Positions 8,401 to 12,348 of a stretch of DNA of 12,348 nt are shown here, one piece after another. The notes beneath the pieces were generated by a model, which saw only the letters and a list, made by a program, of their open reading frames with translations, was not told where the DNA came from and did not search any database. The translations under genes and the position numbers were made by a program. This DNA is from Clostridia bacterium (GTDB lineage Bacteria; Bacillota; Clostridia; Christensenellales; Borkfalkiaceae), in the NCBI GenBank assembly GCA_017452305.1, contig JAFTMQ010000026.1:1-12348 (forward strand), read 5' to 3'. The number at the start of each line of letters is the position of its first letter. Position 1 is the stretch's first letter.

Positions 8401-8478
8401 GTTACCAATGCAGGCAACAGCTACGAAAAGGTTGGTCTTGACGCATGGGCACGCGCGGATAAGCAGTGGACCTGGTAA
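2428..8478 (+). CDS. Giant secreted multi-module protein with InlB-type repeats and a large C-terminal beta-rich region
   Basis: This 2016-residue protein begins with a signal peptide: a KITKK n-region, a hydrophobic core at about 8-29, and likely cleavage after AKA (35-37). Divergent modules of ~130-160 residues follow at about 40-182, 193-345, 347-510, 515-645, 730-890, 893-1026 and 1105-1260. Two InlB-type repeats sit at 655-725 and 1027-1102, with the usual V-x-F...F-x-x-W...I-x-L-x-A-x-F/Y layout. A separate domain at ~1285-1468 contains GLRFETKIS (1300-1308) and IVNLKEAN (1383-1390). A beta-rich segment at ~1497-1593 may bind carbohydrate. The final ~400 residues look like one conserved domain with GRQIQQSWY (1682-1690), ELPAVYP (1819-1825) and GLGMYIP (1889-1895). 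No LPXTG, choline-binding, SLH or C-terminal membrane segment is visible; it ends in QWTW. ATG 2428 follows AGGAGG (2415-2420) by 7 nt. Adhesion or glycan binding is a reasonable inference; no catalytic residues could be assigned. Confidence 0.9.
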   Translation: MTKITKKIVSLIFGAIAFVAFSFGLVFTMPQMKKAKADDVAVTFSAAYLEGSNGEITGYYQIRMDTQGQTWTNSQNRKTVDELSQSYSSIVDYTTINGRTLTEWQEACTSELPIIVTLQPAGTFSFMRIWLPLDFIQQDQIRSLGVLDGWAYNDGVANYTIAETTYLRAGDTMVLASNYAVENTEKLTSENENITIGDAVLAHRMYHDSNYTNRGADSYMVDINLGGYTCGEYDAMYNTYKYVRNAIYINGKSIDEWNSQKIAEDARFGDISSYTYFPQNSTTAGHQEVFAKPVGLWATSTGFRLSIYQELVADCATVEVTIGSGCWLDGKFMVAERVSRTVLTQNVVDITDMLTFLDNSVHNPADWGETKLYFIHTNNTACWTQAPKGGCLNEYDASNAGGGQIQMKYVTFNGSTLWDINKNDNGSYNSTQGNIANGGIYAPILVTMSSELGSSLKLTVPTAFTNGKEGHEEVVIKRGFNVKEGDTSYYVTRDVVFTNNGTTAWTKEIKAEEIATEVTGIITKANRTDGGNNEKFIILELSNNDYDSCSTTAIADFSSLYNYIDIGGTLFASKPTEAYYNVWNIQDTISFRVPDFEPADVQQIPYITVKAGAKFPSYNTQNGGALTYFVTQEDITFIHDVPNDTWTVGALSDVEYTVTFMVEDTVYHTETVNGGETVSAPTAPADAEDDTYTYAFKQWTLDGAAYDFNAAVTGNITLVAEFTATKKPSTVDITSGLKFTDQGSNLDGTSGNETYLISTSVLAWTNTGTGRLNKDYSNALDYIYFNGRSIAEINAESDDAYGSTFGTIVDNGDCAPIAVLYNKLSDTSSYLQIWVPTGYPNIGKTAEENHQSIEIKAGFSITQDDVTYKVTQDVKWVNLNNAWVNANETFFEASEVTIGNLRVDGEAQELYKVDITSDAWNITCNSFDFMYAGNYTTYRKFIFINGVSIYDINANTDDSEYVYSTSPMTGNDDTLFAHPVIIYTTTNTITLWMHKNYINSLDGKIVVTLGAGYSAYTNNAYLAENVDYTLKFKVEIDDGTETYETYMFQGLKTVASLGTPTKAMTSTTMYAFDGWYDANTDAKLSAETVITADMRIEARFIETTVNLIETDIETATFAVKDTTNEETGAITHDRWFYFTLTEHDYPVADDTYNFGVEYVKSLGIFEKIIIKGSISLAGTTVEEATLAEIGAANGYGEAVYMNIWNTNDYLGTVAFRVHGVETITEVIVEEGAFFPSYNYKSGAVTTETYYVLKKGFTALNNNEDGLHGMFVPETKADYDIQMAEGAGVRISSGNDYTTSGLRFETKISEVSVEELRTIAEDYAVTFGTLIVPKDYLMGGLFTHEWLDNNGLTYIDKESSAWLDDTGFEFPVYEDGYYSFFLSIVNLKEANLDREFVGLGYIAIDFDEGRTYIYASYDPTNARSASFVANAAINDRSDVKVEGEYDYATDNNNYSPYTKAELTFLENYITWSDSAISANTLGDLSVKGGTATIEPSVQKLAGPYVELVYTTNVNVWGVFTYTDGTKTVNEDFYLQAGTTHHKQFLDIFRYNGVGYGMDTSNLSMTSIKFTNAELADSNAPAGEVKILGLYSQNKTIETGNQEVYVTVAQEDGSEMTVGAHLGLGGALTYLAKSGIYEGRTSSFFGNVKISTSTSDLNGGYYGHATSSKPLDYAVNLINNWDAGRQIQQSWYAEVGGTDDEPVAGQNGYTRAFCTTESSSGKYWPYNPVQAGDVVSNPGQIIDYEVNEAKGYIYVKARAMDWAKGKGSDNLSGTVEGGVTTKSYMENYYRLNADGTVVVNNSFIDWNGFTDMDDCGWASTELPAVYPVHTLNYYVSNTDGDGSWTDGLEYNNGLGSWTNTSTSIRQNKDSATTKVEEWFAWANGGDGDAIGLGMYIPNVYSFTSGRTNTSIAYSTSANKNSSSNLLKSKGLMSNMQPIKYAYQGAYVSNTSYTAPGVQFRMEAYVPIEYSYVLCVNTVDNIRSTFKGIRDSGKVTNAGNSYEKVGLDAWARADKQWTW
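4390..4602 (+). repeat. InlB-type (Listeria-Bacteroides) repeat, first copy
   Basis: Residues 655-725 of the giant protein show the InlB B-repeat pattern. YTVTFMVED opens, TETVNGGETV and a Pro/Ala turn follow, then YAFKQWTLDGAAYDF and ITLVAEFTA. These ~70-residue beta-grasp-like repeats are common stalk or spacer elements in Bacillota surface proteins. The copy sits between the fourth and fifth module copies. Confidence 0.8.
5506..5733 (+). repeat. InlB-type repeat, second copy
   Basis: Residues 1027-1102 of the giant protein repeat the pattern: DYTLKFKVEIDDG, a FQGLKTVASLGTP turn, YAFDGWYDANTD and MRIEARFIE. It lies between the sixth and seventh module copies, so the two InlB-type repeats punctuate the module array. 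It is only moderately similar to the first copy. Confidence 0.75.
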
Positions 8479-8492
8479 GCTTTACAGTCAAA

Positions 8493-8509
8493 TAAGTTTG
8501 AAAAACTTA
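8493..8509 (+). repeat. Short AT-rich hairpin after the giant gene
   Basis: TAAGTTT (8493-8499) and AAACTTA (8503-8509) form a 7-bp stem with a 3-nt loop, 15 nt past the stop codon and just ahead of the main terminator. It is weak by itself; it could protect the 3' end or assist termination. Confidence 0.35.
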
Positions 8510-8518
8510 ATAAAAAAC

Positions 8519-8555
8519 AAAGGGGAGTACCGCAAGGTATTCCCTTTCGTTTTAT
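8519..8555 (+). terminator. Rho-independent terminator with GCAA tetraloop after the giant gene
   Basis: AAAGGG (8519-8524) pairs with CCCTTT (8542-8547), and AGTACC (8526-8531) pairs with GGTATT (8536-8541) with one G-T pair. One G (8525) is bulged, and the loop is GCAA (8532-8535), a stable GNRA tetraloop. A modest T-rich tail (CGTTTTATT) follows. It separates the giant gene from the hydrogenase operon. Confidence 0.8.
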
Positions 8556-8623
8556 TAAATACAAATCATCCATTATTTGCTAAAAATTTATCGATTTGAA
8601 CGATTTAAAATTATAAAATCCTC

Positions 8624-8652
8624 TTGATATTTTCCCAAAAAAATGATAGAAT
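8624..8652 (+). promoter_or_regulatory. Promoter of the hydrogenase operon
   Basis: The -35 box TTGATA (8624-8629) and -10 box TAGAAT (8647-8652) are each five of six to consensus and separated by exactly 17 bp. Transcription should start near 8659, giving a leader of about 43 nt before hydC. The DNA between the terminator and this promoter (8556-8623) is AT-rich and shows no gene. The leader contains an imperfect GACA-TTTAT-TGTC inverted repeat (8663-8675) that could be an operator. Confidence 0.75.
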
Positions 8653-8701
8653 ATAAATAATGGACATTTATTGTCAATATTAGCCACAAAGGAGGCCGAA
8701 C

Positions 8702-9190
8702 ATGGCTCATTTGCAAGAAGCGGCTGTGCGTAAAATCAACGAAATCTGCGATAGATACGTCAATGATAAAACGCCGCTTATGATGATTCTTAGCGACATC
8801 CAAAAAGAATACGGATACATTCCCTTAGAGGTGCAAGAGCTCGTTTCTAAAAGAACGGGTATTTCCGTTGCGGAAATCTACGGCGTTGTAACCTTCTATT
8901 CTTTCTTCTCTTTGCAACCCAAGGGAAAATACGTCATCGGCGTATGTTTGGGTACGGCGTGTTACGTAAAGGGCGCACAACAAGTGCTTGATAAATTCTC
9001 GGAAATTATCGGCATTAAGCCCGGCGAAACGTCTGCGGACGGTTTGTTTACGCTCGACGCGCTTCGTTGTATCGGTGCGTGCGGCATTGCGCCCGCGGTT
9101 ACCATCAACGGCAAAGTATATCCCAAGCTTACCGTGGACGCTGTGCCTAAGGTAATTGCAGAATACAAAGCAATGGAGGAAAACGCATAA
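8702..9190 (+). CDS. hydC: NAD-linked [FeFe]-hydrogenase subunit HydC, NuoE-like [2Fe-2S] protein
   Basis: This cytoplasmic 162-residue subunit belongs to the NuoE/24-kDa family of thioredoxin-like [2Fe-2S] proteins. Its helical N-terminus (1-70) contains the family's YGYIP (37-41) and the EIYGVVTFYSFF segment (58-69). The cluster ligands are C82 and C87 in VCLGTACYVKG and C123 and C127 in RCIGACG, the expected CX4C and CX3C pairs. Length fits the family. In NAD-linked bifurcating hydrogenases this subunit helps pass electrons within the HydABC complex. ATG 8702 follows AAAGGAGG (8688-8695) by 6 nt. The stop overlaps the hydB start by one base (TAATG), so translation should be coupled. The alternative name hndA applies in other organisms, and nuoE alone is less apt because a hydrogenase gene follows and no Complex I genes are present. 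Confidence 0.95.
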   Translation: MAHLQEAAVRKINEICDRYVNDKTPLMMILSDIQKEYGYIPLEVQELVSKRTGISVAEIYGVVTFYSFFSLQPKGKYVIGVCLGTACYVKGAQQVLDKFSEIIGIKPGETSADGLFTLDALRCIGACGIAPAVTINGKVYPKLTVDAVPKVIAEYKAMEENA

Positions 9191-11073
9191 TGATTAAGAG
9201 TTTTGACGACCTTCAAAAGAAGTGCGCGCAATGCGCGTCCTGTCTTGACGCAAAATTTACGGGCGCGGACGGCAAAAGACATATCGTTCTTTGCGGCGGT
9301 ACGGGCTGTTTGTCCTCTCGTTCCGATGAGATTACGGCGGAGCTTAACCGACTTGTAGAAGAGCATAACGCCCAAGATAAGGTAACCATCAACCAAGTTG
9401 GTTGTTTTGGTTTCTGTTCGCAAGGCCCGTTCGTAAAAATTTACCCCGAAGACACCCTTTACCGCCTTGTGCAGGTAGAGGACGTTGCGGAAATTTTTGA
9501 AAAGGACATTCTCGGCGGCGAAGTTATCGAAAGACTTTTGTACGTTGATCCCAACACCGAGCAAAAGGTAACCAAGCAAGAGGACATCAATTTCTATAAA
9601 AAGCAGGTTCGCGTTGCGTTGCACGGTTGCGGCAGTATCAACCCCGAGGACATCAACGAAAGCTTGGGGGCAGGCGCTTTCCAAGGCCTTGCACGCGCTT
9701 TGCAGATGTCGAGAGAGGACGTTATCAAGGAAGTGCTTGATTCCGGCCTTCGCGGCAGAGGTGGCGGTGGTTTCCCTACGGGTAGAAAGTGGCAATTTGC
9801 CTACGCACAGCCCGAAGGGGAAAAGTACGTTGTATGTAACGGCGACGAGGGCGACCCCGGCGCGTTCATGGACCGTTCTATTTTGGAAGGTAACCCCTTG
9901 GCGGTTATCGAGGGTATGATGATTGCAGGTTACGCAATCGGCGCGCAAAACGGCTATTTCTACGTTCGTGCGGAATATCCTATCGCCGTGAATAGATTGA
10001 AATTGGCGATTAGTCAAGCGGAAGAGCTTGGCTTGCTTGGCGATAATATTTTGGGCACGGATTTCTCGTTTAGAGTGCACATTCGTCTCGGCGCAGGCGC
10101 GTTCGTTTGTGGTGAAGAAACGGCGCTTTTGAACTCTATCGAGGGACAACGCGGTATGCCTCGCACCCGTCCCCCGTTCCCCGCAGTAAAGGGGCTTTGG
10201 GAAAAGCCTACCATCGTAAACAACGTAGAATCCTTGGCTTGCGTGCCGTATATTTTGCGTGAGGGCGCAGCTGCGTTCTCTAAACACGGCACGGAGCGTT
10301 CCAAGGGCACGAAGGTTTTTGCACTCGGTGGCAAGATTAACAACGTCGGCTTGGTGGAAATTCCTATGGGTACGACCTTGCGCGAACTTATTTACGATAT
10401 CGGTGGCGGTATTCCTAACGGCAAAAAGTTCAAGGCAATCCAAACGGGCGGCCCTTCGGGCGGTTGCTTGACGGAAGAGGACCTCGACGCGGAAATCGAC
10501 TTCGACAACCTCGTTGCAAGAGGCTCGATGATGGGCTCGGGCGGCGCTATCGTCATGGACGAAGATAACTGTATGGTTGACGTTGCAAAATTCTATATGG
10601 AATTTATCTGCGACGAATCCTGCGGTAAATGCACCCCTTGCAGAATCGGCACGAAGAGAATGCTCGAAATTTTGACGCGTATCACCGACGGCAAGGCAAC
10701 CTTGAAGGATTTGGACGAGTTGGAAGAATTGGCAAACAGCATTAAGAGCAACTCTCTTTGCGGTCTTGGTCAAACGGCGCCCAACCCCGTACTTTCCACC
10801 CTCAAACATTTCCGTGACGAATACGTCGCGCATATCGTTGACAAGAAATGCCCCGCGCATATCTGTAAAAACCTTATGCAGTACGAAATTGTTAAAGATA
10901 AGTGTTTTGGTTGCGGTATGTGCGTAAGAGCTTGTCCCGCAAACGCATTTATCAAGACGGATTACGTCGCACCCGGCAAAAAATTGCCCGCATACACCAT
11001 CGACCAAGACAAGTGTATCAAGTGCGGTATGTGTATTGCATCTTGTAAATTCAAGGCAATTATTAAGAAGTAA
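9190..11073 (+). CDS. hydB: NAD-linked [FeFe]-hydrogenase subunit HydB, NuoF-like, NADH- and FMN-binding
   Basis: This 627-residue subunit carries the flavin where NADH exchanges electrons with the iron-sulfur chain. Domain order is as follows. First comes an N-terminal thioredoxin-like [2Fe-2S] domain with C35, C40, C72 and C76. Next is the NuoF core with GLRGRGGGGFPTGRKW (186-201) and CNGDEGDPGAFMDR (216-229) for nucleotide and FMN, and GAFVCGEETALL (303-314). Then comes an SLBB-like segment (~375-425). A [4Fe-4S] site uses C478, C481, C484 and C524. Last is a two-cluster ferredoxin tail with C572/575/578/582 and C609/612/615/619. A CPAHIC element (554-559) precedes the tail, where I recall HydB having a metal-binding hinge. 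An extra CX2CX2C at 12-18 is unusual. The start overlaps the hydC stop, with GGAGG (9175-9179) inside hydC. The architecture matches HydB/HndC rather than respiratory NuoF, which lacks the fused end domains. Confidence 0.95.
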   Translation: MIKSFDDLQKKCAQCASCLDAKFTGADGKRHIVLCGGTGCLSSRSDEITAELNRLVEEHNAQDKVTINQVGCFGFCSQGPFVKIYPEDTLYRLVQVEDVAEIFEKDILGGEVIERLLYVDPNTEQKVTKQEDINFYKKQVRVALHGCGSINPEDINESLGAGAFQGLARALQMSREDVIKEVLDSGLRGRGGGGFPTGRKWQFAYAQPEGEKYVVCNGDEGDPGAFMDRSILEGNPLAVIEGMMIAGYAIGAQNGYFYVRAEYPIAVNRLKLAISQAEELGLLGDNILGTDFSFRVHIRLGAGAFVCGEETALLNSIEGQRGMPRTRPPFPAVKGLWEKPTIVNNVESLACVPYILREGAAAFSKHGTERSKGTKVFALGGKINNVGLVEIPMGTTLRELIYDIGGGIPNGKKFKAIQTGGPSGGCLTEEDLDAEIDFDNLVARGSMMGSGGAIVMDEDNCMVDVAKFYMEFICDESCGKCTPCRIGTKRMLEILTRITDGKATLKDLDELEELANSIKSNSLCGLGQTAPNPVLSTLKHFRDEYVAHIVDKKCPAHICKNLMQYEIVKDKCFGCGMCVRACPANAFIKTDYVAPGKKLPAYTIDQDKCIKCGMCIASCKFKAIIKK

Positions 11074-11086
11074 GGAGGAATGAACT

Positions 11087-12348
11087 ATGGCGAAAGTTAA
11101 TATTAAAATCGAAGGCATTCCTTTTGAAGTAGAAGCTGGTTTGACCATTTTGGAAGCGGCAAAGGCTTGCGGATTTGAAATTCCGTCCCTTTGCGCATTC
11201 AATCACGGCGAATGTTCCAAAGGCTCCTGCCGCGTATGTCTTGTAGAGGCAACGGGCGCAAGAGGCTTGGTTGCGTCCTGCGTTTATCCCGTCGCAGAGG
11301 GTATGGAAATTACCATTTCTTCCCCCAAAGCAACGGCGGCAAGAAGAACGTCGGTAGAGCTTCTTCTTTCTAATCACAACAAAAATTGTCAACAATGCGA
11401 AAAGAACGGCAATTGCGAGCTTTTGCACGTAGCGAAAATCACGGGCGCACGCGACGATATGTATCAAGGCGAACAAACGCCCACGACGCTCGATAAAATC
11501 AGCCCGTCTATCGTTAGAGATACGTCCAAATGTATCCTTTGCGGTAGATGCGTAGAAAGATGCAAAAACGCGCACGGCTTGGGTATTCTCGGCTTTGAAA
11601 AGCGTGGTTTCAACACCATCGTTGCCCCCGCGGAAAATAGAAGCTTTGCGGCTTCGCCTTGTATTCTTTGCGGTCAATGCGTAAGCGTATGTCCTACGGG
11701 CGCGCTTATGGAAGTTTCCGAAATCGACAAGGTCGATGAGGCGATGAAAGCGGGCAAGTACGTCGTTGTACAAACCGCTCCTGCTGTTAGAGCGGCACTC
11801 GGCGAAGAATTTGGTATGCCCATTGGCTCGCTTGTTACGGGCAAAATGGTTTCCGCACTCAAACGCCTTGGCTTTAAAAAGGTGTTCGATACGAACTTCG
11901 CGGCGGACCTCACCATTATGGAAGAAGCGACGGAATTGCTTGGCAGAATTCAAAACGGCGGCAAGCTCCCGATGATTACTTCCTGCTCGCCCGGTTGGGT
12001 GAATTACGCGGAATATAACTACGGCGATTTGCTTGGGCATTTGTCGTCTTGTAAATCCCCGCACGAGATGTTCGGCGCGATTTTGAAGAGCTATTATTGC
12101 GAAAAGAACAGCATTGATCCCAAGGATATGTTCGTGGTTTCCATTATGCCTTGTACGGCAAAGAAATACGAAAAGGAGCGTCCCGAGCTTTCCGTAAACG
12201 GTTTGCAAGAAGTGGATGCGGTACTCACGACGAGAGAGCTTGGTAAGCTTATTAAGCGTTCGGGTATCAATTTCGTGACATTGCCCGATATCGATTTCGA
12301 TAACGATATCGTGGGCGATTACACGGGCGCAGGCGTTATTTTCGGTAC
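11087..12348 (+). CDS. hydA: [FeFe]-hydrogenase catalytic subunit HydA (3' truncated by the window)
   Basis: HydA makes or oxidises H2 at the H-cluster. Visible domains match the model Clostridium pasteurianum enzyme: a plant-type [2Fe-2S] domain (C36, C48, C51, C65), a His-Cys3 [4Fe-4S] site (H97, C101, C104, C110), two ferredoxin clusters (C149/152/155/159 and C192/195/198/202), then the H-domain. Motif L1 is TSCSPGW (298-304) and L2 is MPCTAKKYE (354-362). The proton-path acids E280 and E283 are present, as is C300. L1 has Ser301 where the model enzyme has a cubane-ligating Cys. The window ends after 420 codons plus two bases, at GAGVIFG, before motif L3. ATG 11087 follows AAGGAGG (11072-11078), which overlaps the hydB stop, by 8 nt. 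With hydC and hydB this makes a trimeric NAD-linked, probably electron-bifurcating enzyme of group A. No gene for the histidine-kinase-like protein or the small HndB protein lies between, as occurs in some Clostridia. Confidence 0.95.
   Translation, partial: MAKVNIKIEGIPFEVEAGLTILEAAKACGFEIPSLCAFNHGECSKGSCRVCLVEATGARGLVASCVYPVAEGMEITISSPKATAARRTSVELLLSNHNKNCQQCEKNGNCELLHVAKITGARDDMYQGEQTPTTLDKISPSIVRDTSKCILCGRCVERCKNAHGLGILGFEKRGFNTIVAPAENRSFAASPCILCGQCVSVCPTGALMEVSEIDKVDEAMKAGKYVVVQTAPAVRAALGEEFGMPIGSLVTGKMVSALKRLGFKKVFDTNFAADLTIMEEATELLGRIQNGGKLPMITSCSPGWVNYAEYNYGDLLGHLSSCKSPHEMFGAILKSYYCEKNSIDPKDMFVVSIMPCTAKKYEKERPELSVNGLQEVDAVLTTRELGKLIKRSGINFVTLPDIDFDNDIVGDYTGAGVIFG

Noticed and set aside
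8671..8689. Canonical Rex-binding site before hydC
   Set aside because: The TTGTCA and CCACAA halves are 7 bp apart and not a clean palindrome, whereas the known Rex site is an 18-bp TTGTGA/TCACAA-type palindrome. Kept only as a low-interest operator idea.
11080..11100. Earlier ATG at 11080 as the hydA start
   Set aside because: It is in another frame that stops after six codons; ATG 11087 has ideal spacing to AAGGAGG and begins the conserved HydA N-terminus.
8962..11202. A 746-codon open frame on the minus strand
   Set aside because: It lies opposite hydC/hydB/hydA, whose cofactor motifs are unmistakable. Its predicted protein has no recognisable domain, and long antisense frames arise from the codon bias of such genes.
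8702..12348. Respiratory Complex I (nuoEFG) locus
   Set aside because: The third gene carries H-cluster motifs L1 and L2, and the NuoF-like protein has the fused ferredoxin and thioredoxin-like ends of HydB, so this is a soluble hydrogenase.

Overview
The window reads as chromosomal DNA from an anaerobic, fermentative Clostridia-type bacterium (Bacillota). The grounds are strong AAGGAGG ribosome sites, AT-rich promoters with near-consensus -35/-10 boxes, an Opp-type peptide importer, a very large secreted protein with InlB-type repeats, and a trimeric NAD-linked [FeFe]-hydrogenase operon. An uncultured gut lineage such as Christensenellales is my guess from the style of the surface protein; nothing here proves it. 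All recognised genes are on the + strand.

Region 1 (1-2115) is the end of a transport operon. It holds the last 62 codons of a gene ending in four 45-bp tandem repeats, then an OppF-like ABC ATPase with two additions (an N-terminal zinc ribbon and a long charged insertion in the nucleotide-binding domain), then a small three-helix membrane protein of DUF3899 type starting at GTG. An intrinsic terminator closes the operon.

Region 2 (2116-8555) is a self-contained transcription unit. A clear promoter is followed by a perfect inverted repeat next to a ribosome site, a 38-codon small ORF, and a 2016-residue secreted protein. That protein has a signal peptide, about seven divergent copies of an unnamed ~140-residue module, two InlB-type repeats, and a large C-terminal region that looks like a conserved beta-rich domain. 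It lacks a recognisable wall anchor. A GCAA-loop terminator follows. This small-ORF plus giant-protein pair is the least explained part of the window.

Region 3 (8556-12348) starts with another good promoter and encodes hydC, hydB and the first 420 codons of hydA, tightly packed. The products should form a cytoplasmic electron-bifurcating or confurcating hydrogenase that couples NADH and reduced ferredoxin to H2. HydC and the HydB N-terminus carry [2Fe-2S] thioredoxin-like domains, HydB binds NADH and FMN, and HydA carries the H-cluster. The HydA L1 motif reads TSCSP, with serine where the model enzyme has an H-cluster cysteine ligand. The gene runs off the window before motif L3.
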